64,000 bases of DNA from Methylotenera versatilis 79. GTDB taxonomy: Bacteria > Pseudomonadota > Gammaproteobacteria > Burkholderiales > Methylophilaceae. Below, in pieces: positions 1-9,247 of this stretch. The stretch covers positions 558,001 through 622,000 of the forward strand of contig NZ_ARVX01000001.1 in the NCBI RefSeq assembly GCF_000384375.1. Reading direction: 5' to 3'. The notes below the pieces were generated by a model. It saw only the letters and a list, made by a program, of their open reading frames with translations. It had not been told where the DNA came from and did not search any database. Each line of letters starts with the position of its first letter. Positions within the stretch are counted from its first letter, which is position 1. The position numbers were made by a program, and so were the translations under genes.

Positions 1-2
1 TT

Positions 3-533
3 CAGCGTGTTGACCAAATTATAAAGGATGTATTAGAGCTAAATCGGCGTGATCGTACCAATCAAGAAATGATTCACCTTGGGAATTTTATTACCGATTT
101 TTATACGCAATTTTGTGCGGTAGAAAAAATTCCGCCGCGATGTTTTAAATTAGAACTGAATGCGCTAGAAAAAATTCAAGATACTGTGATTTCTTTTGAC
201 CGTAGGCATTTAAACCAAATTTTGTGGAACCTGTGCAAAAATGGCTGGCGGCATTCGCAACAAAATGAAAACAGCTTAAAATTATTAGTATCGATAAAAA
301 TACAGACTGTGCAAATTGAAATTAACGATGATGGTAGTGGCATACCAGAAAACGTCCGCAGTCATTTGTTTGAACCGTTTTTTACCACAGAAAAATCCGG
401 CACTGGTTTGGGGCTTTACATCGCGCGCGAACTGGCCGATGCGAATGGCGCAAAACTGCAACATAAAACGCCAACGAGTCTCGCAACATCCAATATTGGC
501 ACGCAATTTATCATTTACATCAAAAAGGCTTAA
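3..533 (+). CDS. pilS: Sensor histidine kinase PilS, C-terminal part
   Basis: The reading frame is open from the first bases of the window, so this is the 3' end of a gene starting outside it (about 176 residues seen). The first residues look like the end of the DHp dimerisation helix (RVDQIIKDVLELNRR). The ATP-binding domain follows: N box with NQILWNLCKNGW, G1 box DDGSGIPE, and a G2 region GTGLGLYIARELA. It is therefore a membrane histidine kinase that phosphorylates a response regulator. The NtrC-type regulator starts 5 bp downstream, and the kinase end resembles PilS, so the pair probably controls type IV pilin transcription. The sensor domain and phospho-accepting His lie outside the window, so PilS is inferred mainly from the partner. 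Confidence 0.8.
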   Translation, partial: QRVDQIIKDVLELNRRDRTNQEMIHLGNFITDFYTQFCAVEKIPPRCFKLELNALEKIQDTVISFDRRHLNQILWNLCKNGWRHSQQNENSLKLLVSIKIQTVQIEINDDGSGIPENVRSHLFEPFFTTEKSGTGLGLYIARELADANGAKLQHKTPTSLATSNIGTQFIIYIKKA

Positions 534-538
534 ATTTA

Positions 539-1960
539 ATGGCGCAATTTAACTGCTTAGTGGTAGATGATGAAACGGATATTCGTGAACTAGTGGTTTT
601 AACGCTAGAGCGCATGGATATTAGAGCGGATAGCGCTAGCAACCTTGCCGAAGCCAAACAATTATTGGCCAGCCAAAGCTACAATTTATGTCTGACTGAT
701 ATGCGCCTGCCAGACGGATTAGGGCTGGAATTAGTACAACATATCGCAGCCAATTATATTGGCTTGCCTGTTGCGGTGATTACCGCTTATGGTAGTGCCG
801 AAAACGCCGTTTCTGCTTTAAAAGCGGGCGCTTTTGACTATTTAACCAAGCCCATTTCCCTGAAACAACTGCGCCCGTTAGTGGAATCTGCACTTAAACT
901 ATCCAGTTCGGACGTCAAACAAACGCAAAATACGGTTGATTTGATTGGCAAATCGCCTGCCATGGATTATGTGCGTACCATGATTGCAAAACTCGCGCGT
1001 AGCCAAGCACCTGTGTACATCAGCGGCGAATCTGGTAGCGGCAAAGAGTTAGCAGCAAGACTTATTCACAGCAATAGCTCCAGACGCGATAAATCTTTTG
1101 TCGCAGTTAACTGTGGCGCGATACCCGAAAACCTAATGGAAAGTGAGTTTTTCGGTTATAAAAAAGGCGCTTTTACAGGCGCAGTACAAGATACTTCTGG
1201 CTTATTTCAAGCAGCTAATGGCGGCACGCTTTTTTTAGATGAAGTCGCTGATTTGCCGCTAGCCATGCAAGTTAAATTATTACGCGCAATTCAGGAGAAA
1301 AAAGTGCGCACCGTTGGGGGCACTGCTGAAGAAAGTGTAGATGTGCGCATCATCAGCGCCACGCATAAAAACTTGAGCGATATGATGAGCAACGGCTTGT
1401 TCAGGCAAGATTTATATTACCGCTTAAATGTGATTCAGTTGAAAATGCCCGCTTTAAGAGATCGCCCAGAAGATATACCAGAGTTAACACAAAAATTATT
1501 GCAAAAACTCTGTGATTCACAAGCCATTACAATGCCGGCATTAGAAGAAAGTGCGGCTAAGCTAATTGGGAAATTGCATTTTGACGGCAATGTGCGCGAG
1601 CTAGAAAATATGCTAGAACGCGCATTGGCCTTATGTGATGGGCAGAAAATCTGCACCGATGATTTATTGATGGATCAAGAGTTTAAATTTAGAGCAGAAG
1701 ACAAAATCACTTTTGATCTTAACAAAAGTGATTTAGGCAAAGGTGATTCAGGCAAAACGCTGGAATTAGGTTTATCAGAATATTTAGAAGATATTGAAAA
1801 GCGTGCGATTTTAAAAGCATTAGCTAAAGCTAATAATAATAAAACCGCAGCTGCTAAATTGTTGGGCGTTAGCTTTAGAACCTTAAGATATCGATTAGCC
1901 AAGTTGGGGCTGGCTAAAGATGACGATACGGATATGTCGGATGAAAGTCTGTACGATTAA
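539..1960 (+). CDS. pilR: Sigma-54-dependent response regulator PilR
   Basis: NtrC-family activator of 473 residues. The receiver domain is at 1-120 with acidic pocket D10/D11, phospho-acceptor D54 (LTDMRLPDG) and K104. The AAA+ domain is at about 133-370 with Walker A GESGSGKE (163-170), the sigma-54-contacting GAFTGA loop (210-215) and Walker B LFLDE (231-235). A Fis-type helix-turn-helix sits at the C-terminus (NNKTAAAKLLGVSFRTLRYR). After phosphorylation by the kinase encoded just upstream it should oligomerise and open sigma-54 promoters, classically pilA. The linker near residues 390-410 is unusually rich in Asp, Lys and Gly repeats. A generic NtrC-type regulator is the alternative; gene order and the PilS-like kinase end favour PilR. 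Confidence 0.85.
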   Translation: MAQFNCLVVDDETDIRELVVLTLERMDIRADSASNLAEAKQLLASQSYNLCLTDMRLPDGLGLELVQHIAANYIGLPVAVITAYGSAENAVSALKAGAFDYLTKPISLKQLRPLVESALKLSSSDVKQTQNTVDLIGKSPAMDYVRTMIAKLARSQAPVYISGESGSGKELAARLIHSNSSRRDKSFVAVNCGAIPENLMESEFFGYKKGAFTGAVQDTSGLFQAANGGTLFLDEVADLPLAMQVKLLRAIQEKKVRTVGGTAEESVDVRIISATHKNLSDMMSNGLFRQDLYYRLNVIQLKMPALRDRPEDIPELTQKLLQKLCDSQAITMPALEESAAKLIGKLHFDGNVRELENMLERALALCDGQKICTDDLLMDQEFKFRAEDKITFDLNKSDLGKGDSGKTLELGLSEYLEDIEKRAILKALAKANNNKTAAAKLLGVSFRTLRYRLAKLGLAKDDDTDMSDESLYD

Positions 1961-1970
1961 GTAGTTGGTC

Positions 1971-2002
1971 AGGATTAATGAATGTCGTTATTCATTAATC
2001 CT
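1971..2002. terminator. Bidirectional terminator hairpin
   Basis: Perfect 13-bp stem (1971-1983 with 1990-2002) and a 6-nt loop, lying between the convergent ends of pilR and the Na/Ca exchanger gene. The stem is AT-rich and T runs are short, so strength is uncertain. Confidence 0.65.
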
Positions 2003-2017
2003 TATTTATAAACAACT

Positions 2018-3019
2018 CTAACTAAGCGCAATCACCAAATAAGTCGCATACATTGCGCCGTTAACAAGCAAATGCCACACGCGGATACCACCTTTGTGTA
2101 GCAGATAACGCATCCAAAGCGCCGCAAGCAATGTGATTACAAGCCCCCAAACCACTTCTGGTCGCGGTTCCCAAGGCGTTAATGTAATACCGATTGCTGG
2201 TAACAATGTGCCTTGAAACACCATTGCACCGGTAATATTGCCGAATGCCAGCGTGTCTTTTCCTTTGCGAATCCATAAAATGCTGTTCACTTTTTCTGGC
2301 AATTCGGTTGCGATTGGAATAATCAGCAAAGATAACATTAACGCTGAAATACCCAGTATTTTTGATGCTTCATCGACGCCATTAATAAAGCCTTTTGCGC
2401 CTGCAACCAACAAAGCCAAACCGATGATAATCTGTAATGTGATGGTGAAAGTATTGGTTGGCAAGCCAATGCGGCCTAAAAACATCTCGCTGTGCGCTTG
2501 TGTGGCGTGGCCTTCTTCAACTAAACTTTTTGAGGCACGCAAAGTTTGCCACACATACACCACATAAATCAGCACCATCGCAAATCCCAAGCCATAGCGA
2601 ATCAATTTATCGTCATGCGGCACATATAACGCCGCGGCGGCCAATATAAACGCAACGATAAAATAGTTAATATCGCGCGTTAAGCCTGTGCGCTCTGGGC
2701 GTAAATGCCCGCTTGCACCACGGCTTTTATACACGGAAAGCGCCATCAAACTAAGCGATAAAGTCGCTAACATTAAAGGCGCGCCTAAAATAGCGCCCAC
2801 GCCGATTTCATGATTGGTCGCCATGCTAGATGTGCCTGCAAAAATCGCTAGTAACGGCACCATGGTTTCTGGCAACGCTGTACCAACTGCCGCAAATAGC
2901 GAGCCCGTCACACCTTCTGAAATGCCCAACTTTTCGCCCAAATGTTCAAGCGCGTTGGTAAACACTTCTGCCGCGATTAGAATAACAATCAGCATTGCAA
3001 ATAACTGTAAGAAAACCAT
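2018..3019 (-). CDS. Sodium/calcium exchanger family membrane protein
   Basis: Integral membrane protein of 333 residues with two repeated Na_Ca_ex halves. The first alpha-repeat signature is GTALPETM at about 46-53 and the second is IATELPEK in the C-terminal half. The paired GxxxPE motifs hold the acidic residues that bind cations in CaCA-superfamily exchangers. Ten or so hydrophobic segments fit this fold. It probably exchanges Ca2+ or another cation for Na+ or H+ across the inner membrane; substrate cannot be read from sequence. It stands alone, convergent with pilR and divergent from ampD with a 66-bp spacer. Confidence 0.8.
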   Translation of the reverse strand: MVFLQLFAMLIVILIAAEVFTNALEHLGEKLGISEGVTGSLFAAVGTALPETMVPLLAIFAGTSSMATNHEIGVGAILGAPLMLATLSLSLMALSVYKSRGASGHLRPERTGLTRDINYFIVAFILAAAALYVPHDDKLIRYGLGFAMVLIYVVYVWQTLRASKSLVEEGHATQAHSEMFLGRIGLPTNTFTITLQIIIGLALLVAGAKGFINGVDEASKILGISALMLSLLIIPIATELPEKVNSILWIRKGKDTLAFGNITGAMVFQGTLLPAIGITLTPWEPRPEVVWGLVITLLAALWMRYLLHKGGIRVWHLLVNGAMYATYLVIALS

Positions 3020-3085
3020 GCTTAAACATCTCTAAAAATTAGGTAAGATGGTATTTTATCGGATTAATCGTATTTAGCATCAATT

Positions 3086-3658
3086 ATGGCTGAAATAAAA
3101 ATCAACAAAAATGGTTTCGCAAACAGCGCCAAACAAATCGCTTCGCCCAATTTTGATAAGCGTGCTAATAGTGATGGCAACGTTGAAAATAGCGCTGATA
3201 ATCTAATACCAGAAATCAGCATGATTGTTATCCACAATATCAGTCTGCCACCCAACCAATACGGCGGTAACGGCGTAGTTGAATTATTTACCAATACACT
3301 TAACCCAAATGAACATCCCTATTACGCCGAGATTTACACGCGCAAGGTGTCATCACATTTCTTCATTCGACGTGATGGCGAATTGATTCAATTTGTGTCT
3401 TGCTTGCAGCGCGCATGGCATGCAGGCGTATCAAACTGGCTTGGCCGTGAACGCTGTAATGATTTCTCAATCGGCATCGAATTGGAAGGCAGTGATTTTG
3501 AGGCATTTGAAGTGGCTCAATATACCGTGCTACAACAATTGATTGATGGCCTAAAAATAACCTATCCCATTCAGCATATTGTTGGTCATTCCGATATCGC
3601 ACCAGGCAGAAAAACTGATCCAGGACCGTATTTTGACTGGCGTAAAATTAAAGTCTAA
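3086..3658 (+). CDS. ampD: 1,6-anhydro-N-acetylmuramyl-L-alanine amidase AmpD
   Basis: Cytoplasmic zinc amidase (190 residues) that removes the peptide from 1,6-anhydroMurNAc-peptides during cell-wall recycling. The Amidase_2 fold is evident. Zinc ligands correspond to H50 (MIVIHNISLPP), H168 (IVGHSDIAPGRK) and D178 (TDPGPYFDW), with the catalytic Glu in IGIELEG (E132) and K176. There is no signal peptide, which separates it from periplasmic AmiD. The first 40 residues are low in conservation, as in other AmpD proteins, so the start could shift slightly. In many proteobacteria loss of AmpD derepresses ampC; no ampR/ampC is seen here. The gene is monocistronic, ending in a shared terminator with the convergent acetyltransferase gene. 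Confidence 0.92.
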   Translation: MAEIKINKNGFANSAKQIASPNFDKRANSDGNVENSADNLIPEISMIVIHNISLPPNQYGGNGVVELFTNTLNPNEHPYYAEIYTRKVSSHFFIRRDGELIQFVSCLQRAWHAGVSNWLGRERCNDFSIGIELEGSDFEAFEVAQYTVLQQLIDGLKITYPIQHIVGHSDIAPGRKTDPGPYFDWRKIKV

Positions 3659-3720
3659 GTAACTGTTAATACAAAGCTGTCTTACCAAAAATTGATTATT
3701 ATAATACAAGCTATAAAAGC

Positions 3721-3747
3721 ACTAAGCTCAATTATATTGAGCTTAGT
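3721..3747. terminator. Bidirectional terminator between ampD and GNAT gene
   Basis: Perfect 12-bp inverted repeat (3721-3732 and 3736-3747) with a 3-nt loop, flanked by A-rich and T-rich tracts, in the short space between two convergent genes. Confidence 0.6.
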
Positions 3748-3763
3748 TTAAAACTGTTAAAAC

Positions 3764-4297
3764 TTATCGATTAATCACTTTCGCCAAATACTCCAAATTC
3801 AAGCCCTCTACTTTGGGTTGCCAAAGTGCTGGTTCAATGGGAAAGTCTTTAAATTCACCAGTGCGCATAAATCCCAACCGTTCGTAAAAGGCGATGAGTT
3901 CGTTGCGGATGGAAATGACTGCCATGTGAAAGCCTGCAACGCGCCATTGTCTTAGCGTCATGGCTTCTGCCGCTTGAATGATTTCTACACCGTAGCCACG
4001 ATTTTGCAAGGTTGGCTTGACGGCTATCATGCCGAAATGTGCGGTGCTTTTGCCTGCGATAATTTGTAGCTCACAGCAAATTGTGGCGACGATTTGATCG
4101 TTTAGCACACCGATTAATATAAATGCATCTTCGCGTTTAATTAGGTTACCGATTTCTGGCGTGGTGGTGCGCAAGCCATCTAATAAATCAGCTTCGGTTG
4201 TCCAACCTGCGCGACTGCTTTCGCCGCGATAAGCGGAGTTAACCAGCGCAGCGATTTCTTGCGCATCCACTAGTTCAGCTTTGTGAAAATGTAGCAT
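3764..4297 (-). CDS. GNAT family N-acetyltransferase
   Basis: A 177-residue protein with a single GNAT acetyltransferase domain. The acetyl-CoA pyrophosphate-binding motif A is QNRGYG at about 98-103, preceded by the beta-4 strand AHFGMIAVKP. A later segment (IRNELIAFYERLGFMRTGEF) is the typical motif B with the conserved Tyr and the F-Y-x-x-x-G-F pattern. It transfers an acetyl group from acetyl-CoA to an amine; nothing in the sequence or neighbourhood shows the substrate. Monocistronic, reading toward ampD. Roughly 200 bp of AT-rich sequence separates its start from the symporter gene and holds no recognisable gene. Confidence 0.8.
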   Translation of the reverse strand: MLHFHKAELVDAQEIAALVNSAYRGESSRAGWTTEADLLDGLRTTTPEIGNLIKREDAFILIGVLNDQIVATICCELQIIAGKSTAHFGMIAVKPTLQNRGYGVEIIQAAEAMTLRQWRVAGFHMAVISIRNELIAFYERLGFMRTGEFKDFPIEPALWQPKVEGLNLEYLAKVINR

Positions 4298-4500
4298 AGT
4301 TAACTATCTCAATTGTTTAACATTTGGTTTGTTTAATTTAGAAAATTTGGATGCAATATTTTGAATATAAACAATATTATCAAAATAAGTTCTCAAGAAA
4401 GTACGTATTACAGGCACATGTGAATCATTATAAAACACACTATTGAATGAATTTTTTGCTGATTGTTTGATGGTTAAGTTAACACATTACCGCAACCAAT

Positions 4501-5739
4501 TTAATTCGCTTTATCCACCAGTTTTTGCACCACTAAGCTGCCAATCATATCGCCTTCCACATTCACAGTTGTACGTATGGTATCTAGCAATCTATCTATT
4601 GGTAACAAAATCGCAATCGCTTCTACTGGCAAACCCACGCTTTGCAACACCATTATCATGGTAACCATGCCTGCGCTTGGTATACCTGGCGCGCCTATTG
4701 CGGCTATCATTGCAGTAAAAAATATGATTAACTGTTGCGTTAAATTGAGCTCTACGCCAACTAGATTGGCAATAAATAAAGCCGCGGCGGCTTCATATAA
4801 AGCCGTGCCATCCATGTTCACAGTAGCGCCTAACGGCACTACAAAACCGGCGATTTCTGGCTTAACGTGTAAATGTTGCGTGGTGCAGCGCATGGTGACG
4901 GGCAAAGTAGCGGAGCTTGAGCTGGTGGCAAATGCGGTAATGAGCGACTCACGCGCGCCGCGCCAAAACCATAATGGCGTTTTGCCAGTAATCAAATATA
5001 AAAGTAGCGGCAAAATCACTACGCCGTGCAGCAAAGTGATGCCAATTACCATGGTCATAAATTTCGCCATAATGCCCAACATGGCTGTATCTTGCGTGGC
5101 GACAAGCTTGACTAACAACGCGGCGATACCGAAAGGCGCTAACACCATAACCCAGCTCACCATGCGCATGGTGAGCTCTAAACCTTCTTGCAAAAGCGCT
5201 AAGATATTTTTATAACGATCACCGCCTACCACTAAAGCAACGCCTAAAATCAATGCAAACATCACGACTGCCAACACTTGACCATTTGCCATAGCAGTAA
5301 AAGGATTGACAAATAAACCATGCAGAAACTGTGCAAAAAACTCAGGCAAAGGCAGTTGCTGCGCTTTGAAGTTTTGCATGGCATCTGCAAAAAGAGAGAT
5401 CTCTAAACCCGCACCAGGTTTAAAATAGTTGCTGGCGGCTAAACCAAGCGTAATGGCGATTGATGTGGTGAGCGCAAAAAACAGCAGCGTTGTTATCCAA
5501 ACACTGTGTATTTTTTGGTGTTGCCGCAAGTTTGCGATGCCCACCGCAATGCTACAAAACACCAGTGGAATCAAAATCATCTTGAGTAAATCGATAAACA
5601 AAGTACCGATTAAACCAGAAGCATAAAGCCCCGCTTGCACAAGCTGATGATTCGCACCAAGCTGATGAAAATATAAGCCGGTTAAAACGCCAACCACTGC
5701 ACCAATTAAAATCTGCGTATTTAAACTGGGCATTTTCAT
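4501..5739 (-). CDS. Dicarboxylate/amino acid:cation symporter (DAACS family)
   Basis: A 412-residue inner-membrane carrier of the GltP/DctA family. The family's re-entrant loop signature is present as a serine stretch (FATSSSSATLPVT), followed by the NMDGTALYEAAAALFIA segment that forms the substrate- and sodium-binding TM7/HP2 region. Eight hydrophobic helices and two hairpins fit the fold. It should co-transport an acidic amino acid or C4-dicarboxylate with H+ or Na+; the choice cannot be made by eye. It starts only 6 bp after the rsmB stop on the same strand, so it is probably the distal gene of that transcript. No clear Shine-Dalgarno sequence is seen, consistent with translational coupling. 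Confidence 0.85.
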   Translation of the reverse strand: MKMPSLNTQILIGAVVGVLTGLYFHQLGANHQLVQAGLYASGLIGTLFIDLLKMILIPLVFCSIAVGIANLRQHQKIHSVWITTLLFFALTTSIAITLGLAASNYFKPGAGLEISLFADAMQNFKAQQLPLPEFFAQFLHGLFVNPFTAMANGQVLAVVMFALILGVALVVGGDRYKNILALLQEGLELTMRMVSWVMVLAPFGIAALLVKLVATQDTAMLGIMAKFMTMVIGITLLHGVVILPLLLYLITGKTPLWFWRGARESLITAFATSSSSATLPVTMRCTTQHLHVKPEIAGFVVPLGATVNMDGTALYEAAAALFIANLVGVELNLTQQLIIFFTAMIAAIGAPGIPSAGMVTMIMVLQSVGLPVEAIAILLPIDRLLDTIRTTVNVEGDMIGSLVVQKLVDKAN

Positions 5740-5745
5740 GTGAAT

Positions 5746-7278
5746 TTACACTTTATCTGCTTTTGAATCTAGAGTTGGTTTGGCAGTTTTTGTCGTTTTG
5801 GGCTCGGTAGTTTTTGCACTTTTAGTTGCGGTCTTTTTTGTAGTTGCGGACTTTTTCGCCACCACTTTTTTCTTAGGCGCGGGTTCTGCTTCGGGTGTAA
5901 TCTCAGCTTCTGCCTCATCCGAAACGGCGGCTTTAATACTTTCAATCAGTTCAGCCGCTTCTTGCACGATTTCTTCTGAGATTTTGACTGAATCATCCGT
6001 TGGATTGATTTTCTCGAACACCGCGGCAAAAAAACCATCGGTACCATGTAAATGCGGCAATAATTTTAAATAATGCCCAGTATCCAGTTTAATTTGCTGA
6101 TGACTTAACACTTCATTTGCAGGAATTAATTTGAAATCTGCATTTGCGGCTAAAAACGCTTCTGCGATTGCTTCATTTTCATCACTTAACAAGCTGCAAG
6201 TGGCATAAATCAGGCGTCCGCCCACTTTTGTTAACTTGGCTGCGCGCGCTAAAATATTGGTTTGCTTAATATTAAGCTCTGCAATATCAGATTCTTCAAA
6301 ACGCCATTTTAAATCAGGATTACGGCGCAAAGTGCCAAAACCGCTACAAGGCGCATCGACCAAAACACGGTCAAATTTACCGTTTAAGCGTTTCAATTTT
6401 GGGTCAGTTTCGCTAGAAATAACTTGCGCATGCAAATTAGACAAGCCAGAACGTTTCAATCGTTTACCTAAATTAAGTAAGCGTTTTTCAGAAATATCAA
6501 AGGCATATAATCTGCCTGTATTTTTCATTAATGCGCCAATCGCCAGCGTTTTTCCGCCTGCGCCAGCACAAAAATCGGCCACCATTTGGCCGCGTTTTGG
6601 CGCGACTAAATATGCCAATAATTGACTACCTTCGTCTTGTACTTCAATTTTTCCAGCTTCAAATAATACGTGTCGGCTAATATTCAACCGTGCGCCCATG
6701 CGGATGCCAGTGGGTGAGTACGGCGTAATTTCAATGGTGTTATCTTTAATGGTATTTTCGGACAGCATGCGCGCCAACACTTCTTCGCGGTTGCCTTTAA
6801 TGGTGTTCACACGCAAATCTAACGCCGCTTGATCAAACATACTACGGCAAATGGTTAACGCTTCCGTTTCGCCATATTGCACCACCAGCTTATTCCACAG
6901 CCAATCACGCACGTCCGCTTGCACGGCTAATGGCAAATCTTGAGTAGATTTTGCCTTAATCGCATGCGCCCACTCGGTTTGTTGCTCGTTTAAAATAAAT
7001 TCCAGCTCGCGAATACTTTTACCTTGCACACGCAATAACCACGCTAAAATCAGTTTACGGCCATCATCTGGATCATTTTCGTCATTCGCCGTCACCGCAC
7101 TTAAATAGCGCAGTCGACGCAAAACGCCATAAACACTTTCCGCCACAAAAGCGCGATCTTTAGTGCCTAGGTCGCGATTATTACGAAAAAACTCGCCTAA
7201 TTTGGCATCGGCTGGACTGTTAAAATCCAACAGATTAGTGAGTAACATAGCTGCTTGGCGCAGTAGATTTGGTGTCAT
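5746..7278 (-). CDS. rsmB: 16S rRNA (cytosine-C5) methyltransferase RsmB with basic tail
   Basis: SAM-dependent m5C methyltransferase of 510 residues. A NusB-like RNA-binding region (about 1-140) is followed by the Rossmann methyltransferase domain. SAM motif I is DFCAGAGGKT (235-244), motif IV is DAPCSGFGTLRRNPD with C311, and motif VI is YATCSL with catalytic C361. This is the family of E. coli RsmB, which modifies C967 of 16S rRNA. The normal enzyme ends near 430 residues. Here about 80 extra residues form an acidic segment followed by an Ala/Lys/Thr-rich tail resembling a histone H1 tail. It lies downstream of two DUF3108 genes and upstream of the symporter gene. Confidence 0.87.
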   Translation of the reverse strand: MTPNLLRQAAMLLTNLLDFNSPADAKLGEFFRNNRDLGTKDRAFVAESVYGVLRRLRYLSAVTANDENDPDDGRKLILAWLLRVQGKSIRELEFILNEQQTEWAHAIKAKSTQDLPLAVQADVRDWLWNKLVVQYGETEALTICRSMFDQAALDLRVNTIKGNREEVLARMLSENTIKDNTIEITPYSPTGIRMGARLNISRHVLFEAGKIEVQDEGSQLLAYLVAPKRGQMVADFCAGAGGKTLAIGALMKNTGRLYAFDISEKRLLNLGKRLKRSGLSNLHAQVISSETDPKLKRLNGKFDRVLVDAPCSGFGTLRRNPDLKWRFEESDIAELNIKQTNILARAAKLTKVGGRLIYATCSLLSDENEAIAEAFLAANADFKLIPANEVLSHQQIKLDTGHYLKLLPHLHGTDGFFAAVFEKINPTDDSVKISEEIVQEAAELIESIKAAVSDEAEAEITPEAEPAPKKKVVAKKSATTKKTATKSAKTTEPKTTKTAKPTLDSKADKV

Positions 7279-7340
7279 GGTTTAGCTTAATTAAACAAAT
7301 ATTGGTTAAGATTGGTGTGGCTATATTACAAATATGAATA

Positions 7341-8471
7341 CTAGTTTAGTACAACTGGGCGCGCAGTATTAATACGTGTGGCGACCAGCTCATATATCTT
7401 GCCATTTTTTTCAGTTTTGCGAATTTTTACCGGCACATATTGGTAATCAAGTGCTAGCCATAACTCAGTTTTTTCATCGCTATCGTCACCCGCATGAAAA
7501 ATATGCAGCGTTTTAATTTCGCCCATCGGAATACTAATACTCTCTTCGCCATCAAAACTATAGTCATAGTTGGCGAGTTTTTTGCCAGTAGCGATACTAA
7601 TTTGCATACGTTCTAACGGCGCCACATACATAAATTGATACATAAAACTGAGTAAATCTTGCGTTCCATCCGCAATTTCTGCGGTTTTTGTGCCTTTAGC
7701 GGTGATTAAGCTCACCATTTTACTAGCCCAATCAAATTTTGCTGAATAAGTTTTATCCGTTTTGTCACCATATCGGTACAAGTAAGTATTAGGCTGCAAA
7801 CCATTCTTAGTAAGTATGCCATCGCTAGTTTGCAACAAATCAGAAATAATTAGTGCCGCGAAGCCTCGCGGCTTAATCACGCTTTTAAGCGCATATTGCT
7901 GATTATCGATTAGATTATAAGTAATCTTAGCCGAGCCTTCAGCTGCACCATCTATTTTAGTTCTTACATCAAAATCTGTTTCCACGTATTGATACGCGTT
8001 TTCGTTTGTCACCAAACCAGCATCAACTGGTTGCGATTCAGCTTGCTGTTCTGATTGTACTGATTGGCTATTTTCAGCTTGCAGTGCTTCTTCAACTGGC
8101 ACTGGGCTTATCACCGGCTCTAGCGCTACTGAGCTTAAAACTTCAGGCGCCACATCCGTTTTTTGCGGTTTTATATCAGATACTGGCTCTTCAATCGCCT
8201 CTGGCACCGGCTTTGGCGTCTGCTCTTGCGGCAAAGGAACAATGGGCTTCGGTAGTGCATTTACTACAACTTCTTTAGTTGCCTCTTGTTGAATAAGCAC
8301 TTTAGGCATTTGTAATCTCGCCTCAATAACATGCATTTCTTTTTTTAGACTGGGTATATGCACATTAAGACCACCAACTAAAAACGCATGCAAAACCACA
8401 GAAACAACGATTGCCAGCGCTAGTCTTTTAGTGCTCTGGTTTTTTACAATATCTACAACATTATTCCACAT
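7341..8471 (-). CDS. DUF3108 protein with TonB-like N-terminus
   Basis: A 376-residue protein. It starts with a short cytoplasmic segment, one membrane helix (about 17-36) and a long Pro/Glu/Val/Gln-rich linker (about 60-150). The C-terminal domain from about 160 has the DUF3108 pattern (ALKSVIKPRGFAAL, then a TQDLLSFMYQF segment and an ELWLALDYQYVPVKI end). The N-terminal half resembles TonB or TolA spacers by composition, so the DUF3108 domain probably sits in the periplasm, tethered to the inner membrane. The start overlaps the end of the preceding DUF3108 gene by 11 bp, implying coupling. Function unknown. Confidence 0.75.
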   Translation of the reverse strand: MWNNVVDIVKNQSTKRLALAIVVSVVLHAFLVGGLNVHIPSLKKEMHVIEARLQMPKVLIQQEATKEVVVNALPKPIVPLPQEQTPKPVPEAIEEPVSDIKPQKTDVAPEVLSSVALEPVISPVPVEEALQAENSQSVQSEQQAESQPVDAGLVTNENAYQYVETDFDVRTKIDGAAEGSAKITYNLIDNQQYALKSVIKPRGFAALIISDLLQTSDGILTKNGLQPNTYLYRYGDKTDKTYSAKFDWASKMVSLITAKGTKTAEIADGTQDLLSFMYQFMYVAPLERMQISIATGKKLANYDYSFDGEESISIPMGEIKTLHIFHAGDDSDEKTELWLALDYQYVPVKIRKTEKNGKIYELVATRINTARPVVLN

Positions 8472-9174
8472 GTATTTTGGTTAATATTTGCTCAAAATTG
8501 GCACCGTCTTCATCGATCAAGTTATATTGCACAGGCAAATAATATTTATCTTCAGCTAGCCAAAGCTCTTTTTTATCATCCCCAGCCACTGGCGTATTGG
8601 CAATATTCAAAGTTTTAAAATCTGTGCCTGCCGCGTTTAACTTTAAGCCGCGCGCAATAATTTTATATTGATATTGCTTTAGCTTTTTACCCGTTGTTAA
8701 TGTCACATTGATGCTATTTTGGCCAACACGCGCTTTAGTTGGCTGCGCAAACATAAATTGGTAGGCATAGCTCAATAAATCTTGTGTGCCCTTTTCTAAA
8801 GCTTGCGTTCTCACTTCACCTTTCACCTGCATGTTGAGCATATTTTTTGCCCAATCAAAATCGTTAATTAAGGATTTTTTATTGTTATCCCCTTGATGCG
8901 ATTCAAAATGTTTTGGTTTTAAACCATCTTTTGTCACGCTGCCGTTGCTTGATAATTTGCGTTCACCCAACAACGCATAAACGCCAACGCCTTTTGTCAC
9001 TGATTCGATTTTATATTGGTCGCCAACTTGACTATAGTTTTCGACCACTTTGGCAAATAATTTGCCGTCGCGCTTTAAGTCATATTCCAGCTGAATACTT
9101 TTAGGTGCCGCTTGTGCGATAGCACCGTAAAGCGCTAAGCAGAAAAAAATAATCCATTGATTTTGCTTAAACAT
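8461..9174 (-). CDS. DUF3108 periplasmic protein
   Basis: A 237-residue protein with a signal peptide (WIIFFCLALYGAIAQAAP, cleavage after about residue 23) and a complete DUF3108 domain. It shares with the next gene the order of motifs: a GVGVYALLGER-type strand, GTQDLLSYAYQFMF, and LWLAEDKYYLPVQY near the end. The two genes are paralogues in tandem, one soluble in the periplasm and the other membrane-tethered with a Pro-rich spacer. It lies 73 bp downstream of purM on the same strand. DUF3108 has no established biochemical function; a role in the envelope is inferred from the export signals only. Confidence 0.78.
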   Translation of the reverse strand: MFKQNQWIIFFCLALYGAIAQAAPKSIQLEYDLKRDGKLFAKVVENYSQVGDQYKIESVTKGVGVYALLGERKLSSNGSVTKDGLKPKHFESHQGDNNKKSLINDFDWAKNMLNMQVKGEVRTQALEKGTQDLLSYAYQFMFAQPTKARVGQNSINVTLTTGKKLKQYQYKIIARGLKLNAAGTDFKTLNIANTPVAGDDKKELWLAEDKYYLPVQYNLIDEDGANFEQILTKIHVE

Positions 9175-9247
9175 ATTATTTTTCCAAGTTGTGAATGAAG
9201 CTACTCAACGCACCACATCACTATGCGTTGTCCAACATATCGTGTGG

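Noticed and set aside
4577-5215. 212-residue open frame on the plus strand
   Set aside because: Antisense to the DAACS symporter gene, whose motifs are clear; composition is that of a shadow frame.
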